In this document: positions 31,935 to 50,689 of the stretch, one piece after another
Layout of the letters: every line of letters starts with the position of its first letter
Numbering within the stretch: the first letter of the stretch is position 1
DNA from: Glandiceps talaboti
Taxonomy: Eukaryota; Hemichordata; Enteropneusta; Spengelidae
Direction: 5' to 3'
NCBI RefSeq assembly: GCF_964340395.1
Contig: NC_135562.1
Location: forward strand, 1,590,001-1,654,000
DNA: 64,000 nucleotides
The notes under the pieces: generated by a model
Seen by the model: only the letters and a program-made list of their open reading frames with translations
The model's database searches: none
What the model was told of the DNA's origin: nothing
Made by a program: the position numbers and the translations under genes

Positions 31935-31979
31935 ATTGGCTAATCTGTACCACATGGTAGCAGTGACGTTGTTGATTGG
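31935..31979 (-). promoter_or_regulatory. Two inverted CCAAT boxes
   Basis: attgg (CCAAT on the minus strand) occurs at 31935-31939 and 31975-31979, 40 bp apart, upstream of the TATA box. This spacing and position suit NF-Y sites. Confidence 0.5.
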
Positions 31980-32060
31980 ATACTATTTTTGTTCAATATC
32001 GATGACGTAGTGCTTCCTTGAAGCGAGGTCACACGGGTCATTTACGCAAGGTTCCCAGAG

Positions 32061-32110
32061 TTCCTCAGGGTTCTCGAACTTTGTCGAAACTAATGACGTA
32101 AATGACGTGG
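32061..32110 (-). promoter_or_regulatory. Heat-shock-type element and CRE/ATF-like sites
   Basis: TTCTCGAACTTTGTCGAA at 32071-32088 is a 5-bp-phased nTTCnnGAAnnTTgnnGAA array with one mismatch, the pattern bound by HSF1. A weaker TTCCCAGAGTTCC lies next to it. Two TGACGT cores (taatgacgta and aatgacgtgg) follow at 32091-32110. The block is about 160 bp upstream of the TATA box. Polyubiquitin genes are commonly heat-inducible; the use of this site is inferred. Confidence 0.55.
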
Positions 32111-34130
32111 GTCGATCGGGCGTCGATTTCGTCGAAGTTTCAGCGGAAGGATACATTTTTAATATTCACATGTGAACATAACAAAAACATACGGTATTGG
32201 CGTTCTTTTAGATATATTGTGTTATTTGCTACGTTGGAAATTCTTATACAAATGTTTGACAAGACAATACAATCTACTAATAAATGGCATTGCTTTGTTC
32301 CATAACCTTTCAACTCCGAGCTCTTTTGTGGTGAATTTAATTTACTGAAGTGAATGCAGTTTTGTTCTATCAATTCGTTTCTATTTTATATAATTTCAAG
32401 GTAGTGAGACCTCAAAAGATACATACACACAAGTAGCTGCAATAATTGTAGCCTTAGATTTGATTTTCGTTTACCCAATGAAAAAAAGCTCAATAACAGA
32501 GATAAAAAAAACCTCCGAATCACAACTAGCGCAATTATATTGCAGCTTACAATAAAGTTGCACGTAAAGGTTTATGTCCGTGTGTCTTATTAGTCTATTA
32601 TATATTTATGAATGACAGAAGCCCAGCTTATTCGACTACATTTTTTTTCATTGCAGATTAACCGTCTCTCATGTCTCTCGCCAACAGCTTTGTTATACAA
32701 GTGAACAATAAACACCCTTTGTCATTATGACTATTGTACTTTGCCCGACCGTTATCACGTATACATACATGTATGTTAGTTTGTTTGTTTGTAAGATGTA
32801 TATATCCTCCATTTATGAACAAGGTTCCTATACTCGTTCAACAAAGCAAGGTTTGTCTTTGACACACTAATTCGTTGTCAAGGTGATAATGAAAACCACG
32901 ATCAGTAAATAAAGCAAATGTGAATACATACAAATTTAAAAAAAATAAAAAATAAAAAATAAAAAATATGATCATAATTTTAGTTTAACAACAACTCTAA
33001 GTTTACATGTTTGTTCTTTGTAACAACAGTACATGTCTTTTGGCATTCACCTCGACAGACTCAAATTGAATCGGGAGGGGGGGGGGAACCGTGAGAGGGG
33101 GATATGGAAAGAAAGGTGGGTTGGTTCAAACACATAGGTAGTATCATTAACTTCATTATACAGGATGTTTTGGGGGCTATAAAGATCGGCGGTGTCAGGC
33201 ATCCGGCCTCGAGTCGGACTTCATGGTCGCGGTATCTCTACTTTGTGATTCATTGCCACATTGCACCAGTTGATTACAAGTGGGTCGCGTGAGTGACCGC
33301 ACCTACAGGAATGTGGCGCAATCGACATATATCACACAGGTCGTATTGTGTTTGGTGACGTCGGTACCACACATACTAGTATGGTAATGATAGCGAAGTG
33401 CGTGTATATCGTTTATCGCTTTAAAGTAAATACAAAACACCCAATCGTTACGTCACGATCTATTTGCCAAATTCAGACAAGGCAAACGTCTACACCATGT
33501 ATCACAAACACAGAATTCAAAACAACAAAGAGAAGTTGTAAATAACAGCAGGATAACAAGATGAAAATATTCGTCAACAGATAAATTCAAAGCTCAAATA
33601 TTAAAATGGGTCTTTTCTCATTTAAACACTGTGTTTGTGCTATAACTTTGTATTCATTTGATATTTATTTAAATCTTTTATTCATGTTATTTACCCAATT
33701 GATGAATATTTAAGTCAACGACAAGCGAGAAAAAAGAATTTATACACATTTAGGCTCTTTGTATTTTAAGTATCATTGTGTGATTTTGTTTTCGAGCTGG
33801 AAAAACTTACAGAAAAAACGAATAAAAACAGATTTATATGTATATTTATAAGACACGTTTGATGGGAACGTGACTGTATATAATGATAGTTACATAATAT
33901 TAGTAACACCTGACTTCAAGGGTACTTATTTTGTGGATGACTACTTTATAACAAGTCACTAAATGTAGATGTACAGACAAAAAAAATTTGTTTGTGGTTT
34001 CTAGGATATGTTATTGTCATTAGATGGCGTTGTGACAGTAGAACAACATAATTATACCATAACACATGATGTCATGAAAAAGAGGATTTGAAAATAGGAT
34101 AAAGTTATTATTTGGGTAAATGCATGGCAT
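32111..34130. other. Intergenic; no gene recognised
   Basis: AT-rich DNA with short A runs (32938-32966) and a G run (33076-33086). The open frames are short and unrelated to known families. A GC-richer patch at 33180-33300 has no recognisable coding sense. Confidence 0.5.
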
Positions 34131-34132
34131 AC

Positions 34133-34136
34133 ACAG

Positions 34137-34169
<33 letters not shown>

Positions 34170-34335
34170 TGGAGACACATACACACACACACATACATAC
34201 ATACATACATACATACATACATACATACATACATACATACACATACATATACATATACACATCACACATACACATGCATATACACATACACATACACATA
34301 CACATGCATACACACATACACAAACACATACAAAG
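34133..34335. repeat. (AC)n / (ACAT)n / (ACACAT)n compound repeat
   Basis: AC-, ACAT- and ACACAT-type units with many interruptions over ~200 bp. Confidence 0.95.
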
Positions 34336-34555
34336 AAATGCATATGGAACTTATAAATCAGTCCGTATAAATAGATGTAAAATCCGACGTTTCGAATAAA
34401 TATTCTTTTTCAAAGGAAAAATCGGCGAGATACAGAAATGTTAGGTTAAAACCTGAACATATCTGAATGTAATGGAACAAAACGACAACCGCGTGTGATA
34501 TATAAATGGTTATATGTGGGAAAAGTTCTAATATTCACACGCACCACATAGAACC

Positions 34556-34561
34556 CAATAC

Positions 34562-34658
<97 letters not shown>

Positions 34659-34694
34659 TACATACATACATACACACATACATACATACATACA

Positions 34695-34728
<34 letters not shown>

Positions 34729-34766
34729 CATATATACATACATACATACATACATACATACATACT
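34556..34766. repeat. (ACACAT)n / (ACAT)n compound repeat
   Basis: About 18 acacat hexamers, then AC and ACAT tracts to 34766. Same composition as the array 220 bp upstream, suggesting a common origin. Confidence 0.95.
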
Positions 34767-35187
34767 AGATTGACACATATTTCAGGTTCATCTGTATTCA
34801 TATTAGAAAAAGCCTTCTTTCATTTTCAGTCTTTTAGATGAAGGGCAAGTATTTCTTACTTGAATCGTATATGTAGCTGGAATTTACAAAAGAGTGATGA
34901 TAGTAAAAAAATAGAATATATAGAAAAATAAAATGGTTGCACCATTTCTTTTGTAATGCTTTTCATATGCTAAAGATTAGATGTGATTCCTAATACAGTC
35001 ATGATTGTGATATGCCTTACAGGGGTCATTATATCACAGCTATACAAGACCATTATTTATTTCTACAGTTCTTGTTATTATATAGAATACAACTATTGTT
35101 CCACTGTTCACTGTAATAAAGAAAACCTTGTAGTTAGATATGATGAAAGCAGTAAAATATTTGGAATATTGATTAGTTCACAATTTT

Positions 35188-35516
35188 AAAGTGGCAGCCA
35201 TATGGATGAGGATTGGGTATTTAATTTGGATTTTTAATATATAAATTTGATCATGGCTTCCTACTTGAAAAATCAATGTGAAATAACATAGACCAAGTCC
35301 TTGTTTGTTGCTCATTACATTACAAAAAGCTATTTAAAAAAGGCGTAGAAAGTTTGTTATTGTACGTACAATAACAAACATTTTACAAATTTATCACTAC
35401 GGATTTGGCATATATTGTTTCACATTCATTTTTCAGGTAGGAAGCAATGATAACAGCGGTTTATAAATTAAAAAAAATAAAAATAAATACCTAATCCTCA
35501 TTCATACGGCTACTTT
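35188..35516. mobile_element. Foldback element with a perfect 28-bp central palindrome
   Basis: The outer arms (aaagtggcagccatatggat... from 35188 and its complement ending ...catacggctacttt) pair over ~120 bp per side, including gcttcctactTgaaaaatca / its partner near 35430-35448. The centre carries gtttgttattgtac and its exact complement (35352-35379). The two arms differ by scattered substitutions and an A-rich insertion at 35469-35485. No open frame. Confidence 0.75.
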
Positions 35517-35654
35517 CATGATTTTTTTCAGCATATGTAATGAGAAACTTGAACTTGAAGTGTATGGTTGTAGAATTATATTGTCTGTTACTTTCACCTG
35601 TATTTTTTTCCCATTCCAATAGAATCCCATACAGTGAAAGTAATTGATTGAATA

Positions 35655-37785
35655 GCCAGGTGACTATGCTGTATACATTATAGCCAGGTGACTATGCTGT
35701 ATACATTATAGCCAGGTGACTATGCTGTATACATTATAGCCAGGTGACTATGCTGTATACATTATAGCCAGGTGACTATGCTGTATACATTATAGCCAGG
35801 TGACTATGCTGTATACATTATAGCCAGGTGACTATGTTGTATACATTATAGCCAGGTGACTATGCTGTATACATTATAGCAAGGTGACTATGCTGTATAC
35901 ATTATAGCCAGGTGACTATGCTGTATACATTATAGCCAGGTGACTATGCTGTATACATTATAGCCAGGTGACTATGTTGTATACATTATAGCCAGGTGAC
36001 TATGCTGTATACATTATAGCAAGGTGACTATGCTGTATACATTATAGCCATGTGACTATGCTGTATATATTATAGCCAGGTGACTATGCTGTATACTTTA
36101 TAGCCAGGTGACTATGCTGTATACTTTATAGCCAGGTGACTATGTTGTATACATTATAGCCAGGTGACTATGCTGTATACATTATAGGCAGGTGACTATG
36201 CTGTATACATTATAGCAAGGTGACTATGCTGTATACATTATAGGCAGGTAACTATGCTGTATACATTATAGCAAGGTGACTATGCTGTATATATTATAGC
36301 CAGGTAACTATGCTGTATACATTATAGCAAGGTGACTATGCTGTATACATTATAGCAAGGTGACTATGCTGTATACATTATAGCAAGGTGACTATGCTGT
36401 ATACATTATAGCCAGGTGACTATGCTGTATACATTATAGCCATGTGACTATGCTGTATACATTATAGCCAGGTGACTATGTTGTATACATTATAGCCAGG
36501 TGACTATGCTGTATACATTATAGCCATGTGACTATGCTGTATACATTATAGCCAGGTGACTATGTTGTATACATTATAGCCAGGTGACTATGCTGTATAC
36601 ATTATAGCCATGTGACTATGCTGTATACATTATAGCCAGGTGACTATGCTGTATACATTATAGCAAGGTGACTATGCTGTATACATTATAGCAAGGTGAC
36701 TATGCTGTATACTCTATAGCCAGGTGACTATGCTGTATACTCTATAGCCAGGTGACTATGCTGTATACATTATAGCCCTGTTACTATACTGTATACACTA
36801 TTAGCCAGGTGACAATGCTGTATACATTATAGCCAGGTGACTATGCTGTATACATTATAGCCATGTAACTATGCTGTATACATTATAGCCAGGTGACTAT
36901 GCTGTATACATTATAGCCATGTAACTATGCTGTATACATTATAGCCAGGTGACTATGCTGTATACTTTATAGCCAGGTGACTATCACTGCTGTATACATT
37001 ATAGCCAGGTGACTATGCTGTATACATTATAGCCAGGTGACTATGCTGTATACATTATAGCCAGGTGACTATGCTGTATACATTATAGCCAGGTGACTAT
37101 GCTGTATACTTTATAGCCAGGTGACTATGCTGTATACACTATAGCCAGGTGACTATGCTGTATACATTATAGCCATGTAACTATGCTGTATACATTATAG
37201 CCATGTGACTATGCTGTATACATTATAGCCAGGTGACTATGCTGTATACATTATAGCCAGGTGACTATGTTGTATACATTATAGCCAGGTGACTATGCTG
37301 TATACACTATAGCCAGGTGACTATGCTGTATATATTATAGCCAGGTGACTATGCTGTATACATTATAGCCAGGTGACTATGTTGTATACATTATAGCCAG
37401 GTGACTATGTTGTATACATTATAGCCAGGTGACTATGCTGTATACATTATAGCCAGGTGACTATGTTGTATACATTATAGCCAGGTGACTATGCTGTATA
37501 CATTATAGCCAGGTGACTATGCTGTATACATTATAGCCAGGTGACTATGCTGTATACATTATAGCCAGGTGACTATGTTGTATACATTATAGCCAGGTGA
37601 CTATGCTGTATACTTTATAGCCAGGTGACTATGCTGTATACTTTATAGCCAGGTGACTATGCTGTATACATTATAGCCAGGTAACTATGCTGTATACTTT
37701 ATAGCCAGGTGACTATGTTGTATACATTATAGCCAGGTGACTATGCTGTATACATTATACCCAGGTAACTATGCTGTATACTTTA
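35655..37785 (+). repeat. 28-bp minisatellite, about 76 copies
   Basis: The unit is atagccaggtgactatgctg followed by tatacatt (28 bp). Units vary at a few fixed sites: cagg/cagg(t)aact, gcaagg, gccatg, ctg/ttg, and acatt/acttt/acact/actct. Two or three units carry small indels (36770-36800, 36980). Variants recur in runs, suggesting that blocks of several units were duplicated. Each unit holds a CAGGTG E-box and the palindrome gtatac. Flanking DNA is unique and AT-rich. Confidence 0.98.
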
Positions 37786-37789
37786 GGCA

Positions 37790-38470
37790 AATTAGGAGGG
37801 TATTTATGGCAAGCTATTTTTACACCAATTAACCCTTTCATGACTAGAGACGAGTCTTAAATAATATGGGGACCCAATTTATATGAATATTTTCATAATT
37901 ACAATAATATTACTTTATTATGAAGTAACATTTCTTTAATTCCAGTCTAAAATGAAGTTGATATATGCCAAAAACTTACATAAAACAAGAATTTTGTCCA
38001 AACACTTTTGGCGGGAATGTTTTCAGTATTGAAGGGGTTAAAGAATGAGAGACACACTCCAAGAATTTCATTAACATTCACTTTATTATTGCTTCAAAAA
38101 AAATGTGTGACCAGTGTATTAGTACTCTTTTCTGATTCAATTACCACAAATATAGTGTTATATCAACACATTTTTTTCTTTATTTAACTTGAAAACATAA
38201 AGCTTTGTTCAAGTAAATATTTATATTCAGTACTTTGAATATTTCACAACTGCCTCTAAATCATATTATTTGATGATAAGTGGGTTGGGGTTCTAAATCT
38301 GACCATCAAACTTTCCTTTATTACAATTAATTTTTTTTCTGATACATACTGGTGTAGTTTTATACTATAAGTGTGGGTTTAATTGCAACAATATCTCTCT
38401 CTCCACTGTATAGTCAAATGCCTTTCTCTGGTACAACATTTCATTTGCTAAAATTTGTCCATTTAATTAT
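37790..38470. other. Intergenic, no gene seen
   Basis: AT-rich unique sequence between the 28-bp array and the GA microsatellite. An imperfect inverted phrase (aaccctttcatgac at 37831 and ttgaaggggtta ending near 38040) may mark another small element. Confidence 0.4.
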
Positions 38471-38477
38471 ACATGTA

Positions 38478-38660
<183 letters not shown>

Positions 38661-39225
38661 GATCACAGAAAATGAGCCCACACAGTTATTTTCTAGACAT
38701 GTGCCGGTGAAAATGGAATGTTAAATAATTCAAAATAATATGATACATGTTAAAAAATATCCACCCACCCAATGAAATTTAAATTGACATTCTCAAGGTG
38801 CTGCTCATTCTACAATATTCTATCAGAAAGCTAATCTCATTTGTCAATGTACACAAAATATAGTGTTGGTAATTTCAAAATGTATCAATTAGTGTGTTAT
38901 ACTTATGAAATTATGAAAATTTATGGCAAGAATATGCATTGGGAATGAAACTGAAAATTTCAAGTAGAATTTTGTTTATGTATATTTAGAACAATTAATT
39001 AAACATTGCTGAGTTGAAATTTTAATGATTGCTAGATACTTTATTATTATTTCTTTCGTATTATTTTCCAAATAAAACTTAGTACAAGAAAGGTACTAAA
39101 TCATCAACTTTTAAATTGTTCATGATTTGTACATCATCATTCTAAAACATTCAAGTATGTAGCTAATAGATTTGTACCCTCAGGCATTTCTTTGTTGTTG
39201 TTTTTCAACCTGAGCATATCAATAC

Positions 39226-39375
39226 AATGAGTAACACTGAAGTAAAGCACTTTCTGTGTGTGCTACACTCGTTTATAGCATTCATATTACAATGAGTAAC
39301 ACTAAAGTAAAGCACTTTCTGTGTGTGCTACACTTGTTTAAAGCATTCATATTAAGTGTAAAAGTATACTATTTC
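39226..39375 (-). repeat. Tandem repeat (two copies) in reverse orientation to next array
   Basis: Two ~68 bp copies share caatgagtaacactgaagta, caagcactttctgtgtgtgc-type and gcattcatatta blocks. As the reverse complement they match units of the array at 39436-39798, including the junction phrase gtatacttttacactt. Confidence 0.85.
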
Positions 39376-39435
39376 AATTGGTTTACTTACAAGCCTAGCA
39401 TGTGACCTTTCTAATGTGGTCAATTAGCAAATGAA

Positions 39436-39798
39436 ACTGTATACTTTTACACTTGATATGAATGCTATAAATGATTGTGATACATACAGAAAACGCTTTA
39501 CTTTGGTGTTATGGGTTGTACTTGATATGGATACTATAAATGACTGTGGTACATACAGAAAACGCTTTACTTTGGTGTTATGGGTTGTACTTGATATGGA
39601 TGCTATAAATGATTGTGGTACATACAGAAAATGCTTTACTTTAGTGTTATGGGTTGTACTTGATATGGATGCTATAAATGATTGTGGTACATACAGAAAA
39701 TGCTTTACTTTAGTGTTATGGGTTGTACTTGATATGGATGCTATAAATGATTGTGGTACATACAGAAAATGCTTTACTTTAGTGTTATGGGTTGTAAC
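39436..39798 (+). repeat. 69-bp tandem repeat, about five copies
   Basis: The unit begins ttgatatggatgctataaat and includes gtacatacagaaaatgcttt and agtgttatgggttgtac (69 bp). Since 69 is divisible by three and the unit lacks stops in one frame per strand, both strands show ~155-codon open frames; I treat these as fortuitous. Confidence 0.93.
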
Positions 39799-41221
39799 TG
39801 TCACAGTGCCAAATTTTATCCTTTCATCCTTTGTTTGTTTGTCTATAAATCTGATGTCATCTCTAAACATAATCCTTATTAAATCTATTTGATTTACCTG
39901 CATTGCAAAGTGAAAGTAAAAGTTCTGAAGTAAAATGTCATCATTGTGAAAAAATAAATATGACCTTTGACTTTATAACCCTTCATTGAAAAACTTTATT
40001 GTATTTTCACTTTTGTTTCACATATCACATACACTGACTATCTGACCATATCCACAGATTAACTAAATGGCATGAACATATCTATTTTGGTGCACGAGCA
40101 ATTGTGTGAAAAGACAATTTTTCAAATGTTGGCTCTCCTTCATTTTGACTAGCTCAGAGACTTTTGTCTGGGTGTTTTAAAACTATACCAACATGGTTGA
40201 CATAGACTAATCTCTGGGCTACATTTAGCTAGTCTGGATGCCAACATGGGCAAAGGTGTAAAATTGAATACCATATGGGACTTGACTGACATTTTGACAA
40301 CTAATTGTACTTATATCTACATAATTGTTGTATCATAATGTACTGATTCACACCTAGTGATGAAATAAATCTATATTTATTATCTCTAATTCTCCAAGTT
40401 TATCAGTGAAAGTAATTTCACTGTCATACTGATTTATTTTGACAAAAAGACTCTTTCAGCTAAAAACAGCAAAAATACCTTCACAGCCAAACCTAAAATC
40501 ATGGACATTGAATATGGCAATCATGTATACATCATATTCCTTTTATATACTGTAATTGTGTTTTTAGTTTGGTAAAGACATCAAATTGTAACAATAGATA
40601 GTTGTCATGTAAGGACAATCAGATGATGACACAAATATGAGTCATCGACCTATATAATTCTGCCAGTCAGTCAGTCACAATGATTCAATGAGAGAAATAG
40701 GCTGGTATGATATATACGGTTTACAGGAAGTAAAAAGTTGAGTTGACAGGAAGTGAAAGCCACTAGGTCAAAGTTTACATTTGTGTTATTCAATTTACTT
40801 ATTTTCAGTGTAGCAATAAATTGTATATAAGTCTGGCATGAGTTACAAGGTCACATAAATTAATTATACTATTACACAAATATTGCAATATACCACGTTG
40901 TTTTGTCATATTTGTACGGTTTTGTTTGCAAAATATGAAAAAGTATAAATTTAAATTTCATTAAAATTCTAACAGAAAAGCTATCTGGGTCATCCAAGTA
41001 GTAAAATATGGAATCACTTATCCCAAATAACAAACAAGTTATGTATTGATAAATATCCACATTATGATTCAAAAGATGACAAAATTTACAGCACTGATTT
41101 CTGTCAAAGTATTTACTTTCTTTTACCAAAACAGAGAAATGATTCTTGGTTTTCAAGAAACAAATGCATTTAAATAGTGAATGATAATTACCAACTGACA
41201 ATACAAAACAGCCTTGGAAAC

Positions 41222-41223
<2 letters not shown>

Positions 41224-41278
<55 letters not shown>
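41224..41278. repeat. (TTGA)n microsatellite
   Basis: About 13 TTGA units. The same motif recurs at 10176-10208 and 61857-61937. Confidence 0.95.
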
Positions 41279-42168
41279 CTGTAGAGGGCAGTCTCCAAAA
41301 CAATATCATTGATCCACTCACTGTGTGCTTACAAATCTAGCAAGACATTAACAGTGTATGTCAGTAATAACCAGACACTGACAGGCACTTGTAATTTCTC
41401 CATGTTTGTTTACATCCAACTTATATATTCCTGTTTGAAAGTATCTAAGTCGTGTCGGTGTGATGACATCATAGGTTTATATTTAACACTCCAATTGCAT
41501 TAGACTGTAAGATACATCATGTTGTTCAGCCCTATCAGGCTTGATGAGTGCTGGCTAATAGCGTGTGGCATGAATGTCATATCTTACAGACTATGAGTGC
41601 TGGCTGATAGTGTGTGGCATGAATATCTCTATCTTACCGACTACAATTGCATGAAATGAATTTAAATACAGCTCTTGGTGGTAATTTAAAATTCAACACA
41701 GAAAGTTGTTCTAACAAAATTTATTTCCCTAGACATTGGAAAAGATCTTTAAAGTCAGTGGATAGCCTCTAGACTAGTAAAGTTTCTATAAGCTCCCCAA
41801 GTATTTCATCAGGGGGATCACAACTATACTGAGTTTCAAAGTAAAATTATGGTACGAGGTATGAAAATGTATTTCATGATTTGTCAAGCAGTGTTTTTTA
41901 AAAATAAATTACATTGCAACTGTAATATAATGTTACGACAAGAGCATTTATTTCAAGTCATATCTTTGTTTCTGTGCAGGAAAATCTTGCAATAACTGTC
42001 TTTGAGTACAGAATCTGTTTTCAGTTTGTGACCATGTATTATTATCATGAACTTACAATAATTTGTAAAATGAACACCTAACATATAACATATAATTGTA
42101 AGAGACAGCTGGTTCCACAACAATGCACCCACAAAACCATTTGACAAATACCACTGAACCATCAAAAT

Positions 42169-42251
42169 GTAGTCTAGTGCTATCTATGGCATCAAATCTC
42201 AAGATCTTAGGGTGAAGAGATGATTTGATACCAGGGATAGCACTAGACTAC
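42169..42251. mobile_element. Hairpin / small foldback
   Basis: gtagtctagtgctatct..ggcatcaaatc pairs with gatttgataccagggatagcactagactac. Arms are about 30 bp with a short loop. No coding content. Confidence 0.65.
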
Positions 42252-42954
42252 CAAATATGATAGGACATTCATCATTAATACTGTAACATACTGTCTAATT
42301 GCATTTTTAATTTGTTAATAATGTGTTAAGCTAAAAATAGAGGTGACTCTATCTGACTTAACAACTGTGTGCCCTCTATTGCAATCAACCCACAAAATTT
42401 GGCAGGACATTCTCCATTAATACTGTGTTCCTAATTTGTTAAAAATATATCAAGTTAATAATAGAAGTGCCCCTATCTATTCACACAAAGCTAGGTGCCC
42501 CTATCCATTCACACAAAGATAGGTGCTCCACTAAATAACGTCAGTGTTGTGGAAACTATCAAAGTGTGATCATGGTAAACTTGCTAAACTGACGTCCTTA
42601 TGTTGCAATGCATGATGGAACAAGAAAATGTCAGTACAGATTAGCTGTTGTCATGGAAATGCTCAAAACGTACATAAACTGTACATTACCCACTATCAAA
42701 ATGTCTGAATTGCGTTAAAATGATAACACTTTAGTATTTCCTGCTATGGAAAACCCAATTTTAGTACCTTGCATGATATAATTTCAAACTGCCAGAGTAC
42801 TTAGTGGTAAATTAATATGGTAAGTATGTTTTTAATCTGCATTTTGTTTGTTTGTTGGGTAGTTTACACATCAGAATTCTTATTATGAATGTTCTATGTA
42901 TACAAGGTATTTCTAGTTCTCTGTATACAAGGTATTTCTAGTTCTGTAATTGTT

Positions 42955-48399
<5,445 letters not shown>

Positions 48400-48801
48400 C
48401 TTCTTGGCAATCTGAAAATCTGAAATAAATTCATAAATTCTTTGATTTATAGATTACAGTGATGAGACGACGAATCTTAAGATATTAATTTATGAAGTAA
48501 ACATAAAAAAGAACAAGACTTACTGGTAGCAGTAAGTTCAATCTATGTACAAGATGCATTGTGGGTATTCTGGGTTTGACTGGTTACAGTCAGAATGCAA
48601 TCAATCTATCACATGATGCATTATGGGTATTCTGGGTTAGACTTGTTACACAATCTGAGTCAAATCTGGTGAAGTTCAAGGTAGACTGCTAGGTTTGCAA
48701 CTTACACTCCAAACATTCTTGTTATTTACATTGTGTATAGAATAGCAGTGTGGAACACACACAACACTGAATCTCTCTAAATTCAGTAGTCTTGCTTTTT
48801 T

Positions 48802-48802
<1 letters not shown>

Positions 48803-48848
<46 letters not shown>
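48803..48848. repeat. (ATCA)n microsatellite
   Basis: About 11 tetranucleotide units, upstream of the first coding exon of the EndoU gene. Confidence 0.95.
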
Positions 48849-48849
<1 letters not shown>

Positions 48850-50200
48850 CAGCGTGTAACTGTTGAGGTTATGTATACCACAGCTGGCATTATTCTGGTC
48901 AGATATAGGTTAAGTGACATAGGCTAGCTAATTATTTGATATCATTTGCTTTGAAGGGCCATGTTAGATAAGTATGAAAATATGGTGAGAAAAAAATAAC
49001 TATTTGGTAAACCAGAGAAAAAGTTGGTCCTGCAGTATAATCTAACCCTTATACATGTACAAATGTAACACAACTGATACAGTGTAGGATAACACTAAAT
49101 GTGAAAAGGTGGGATTCAAAACATTGGGTTTACATGCCCTATGTTAGATTAGGATAGAAGTTTCAGTTGGTGGAGTTTTATATAGAAAAGGTCGGTCTTG
49201 AACATTACAAATCTATATCTTATCCTTATAACATTACTTAGGTGACACTATTCACGGACGTAATATCTCTATAATAGATTCATGCACTATTAAAATCAAG
49301 ACACATGGGTTTCAATCTTTTGTTGCTGTCCACCACTAAATCATTATGTAAATATTAAAATAGAATATTTCCTTGACCAATGCACAGTACAGAGAGAGAG
49401 CACCATTGAGTCTCTTAGTCACGGTTTTATGACTGCAGAACAAAGCTAACGGTGACCTTTGACCTCTGAGTAGGTAACAATAGACAGTTTTACAACAGTA
49501 ACAAGGTTTTGTATACATTGTATCTTGTTAAATGAGATGGGTCAATCATATTGTTCTGCCTGTAACCTGTTACTACATGTCAATACACTTACTATGAATG
49601 AAATCATGTTCTTCTCCAACCACACACACATCCTATCTGAGACAATTGAAGGATTGCTAATTAGCACAAGGTTCGCATGCTGCAATGTTAATGCAAAAAA
49701 CATGCAGAAACCTGCCACTATCTTTTTAAAAAGTGATAATTTCATTTTTAATTTAATATACCTATAACTCTCTCAGAGGTTGTAATCTATAGTTTGATTT
49801 ACTGTAGTCTGATTAATTATAGAACCTCCTTGATGGAGGCTCTATCGGTTAATGTTCTCTTTGCTTGTTTCTATTTTTTAAGGAGGTGGAACACAGGTAA
49901 TCCAATGCCCGCCCACTTCACCATTTTTCTATTCTAAGGTATTTCACTTCACTTTATTTAAGCTTGATCCCAAATAAAATATCTTATATATTCTAACCTG
50001 CAAAATATACAAATTGAAATAAAATGTACATGTTTTCTGTCGATGAAATAATTTCAAGATTTTAGATATTAATGTGAAATCCTTACTGCAATAGGTTATA
50101 ATAGGACAATCACTTAACTTACTGATTATTCTGTTCTATTTCAATGATGTGTAGTCATCAAGACATTTCCCTCAGTGGTATCTATAAATATATGCTTGAA
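48850..50200. other. Non-coding stretch, presumed 5' intron of the EndoU gene
   Basis: No exon recognised. Upstream, the phrase gatgcatt(a/g)tgggtattctg occurs twice (48551 and 48612). The remainder is unique AT-rich sequence. Confidence 0.4.
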
Positions 50201-50214
50201 TGATGACATAGTTA

Positions 50215-50558
50215 AAGGGGCACAAGCTGAGTTTATACGTATTTGGGCGTAGTTTTTGCTGCATATCTAAAGGGTATACTCACAGTATTGTACTTACTGA
50301 AGCATACTTAACCATCACTTGGAATTGACTGAACTCAAATCTGGTATTAAGATATAACATACTCAAACGATCTGATGACATAATTTATGATACGTATAAA
50401 AAGAATGTTCATGAAATCCCTACTATGCAATCAACTGTTCTAACAATGTCAGAAGACAAATTGTAATCAACACATACATCAACGTTAAATTTGTACCAGA
50501 ATGTGATTTTATTTAAGTATTTTCAATTGAGTAAAAAACTTATAAACTCAACTTGCAC
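50215..50558 (+). mobile_element. MITE family copy C (most complete)
   Basis: Bounded by gggcacaagctgagtttata (50218) and tataaactcaacttgcac (ending 50558). Internal blocks tttgctgcatat, cacagtattgtacttactga, ccatcacttgg and gatgacataattta match copies at 6286 and 14101. About 340 bp, no ORF. Target duplication unclear. Confidence 0.75.
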
Positions 50559-50689
50559 ATATTTAAGTAGAACTGTGCCTAATTTCAAGTATCGTCAAGA
50601 CAACTGTATTATGTTATAAAATGTTTATACTCCACTTGACATTTTATTGGTCTGCTAGAAATACCTTGAATGGCTGAAGTATGTGCTAC

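Larger units (their letters stand above)
39800..42950. other. Intergenic between the repeat arrays and the EndoU gene
   Basis: No gene recognised. It contains (TTGA)n at 41224-41278, a direct duplication of gagtgctggct(a/g)atag at 41547 and 41595, and a hairpin at 42169-42251. A diverged ~150 bp duplication near 42260-42480 shares aggacattc..cattaatactgt and aataatag(a)ggtg-like phrases. Confidence 0.5.

Noticed and set aside
35655-37785. CRISPR-like array
   Set aside because: The 28-bp units are contiguous with no spacers, in an animal genome; it is a minisatellite.
39424-39903. 159- and 153-codon frames on opposite strands
   Set aside because: Both arise from a 69-bp tandem unit divisible by three; no domain, start context or splice signals.
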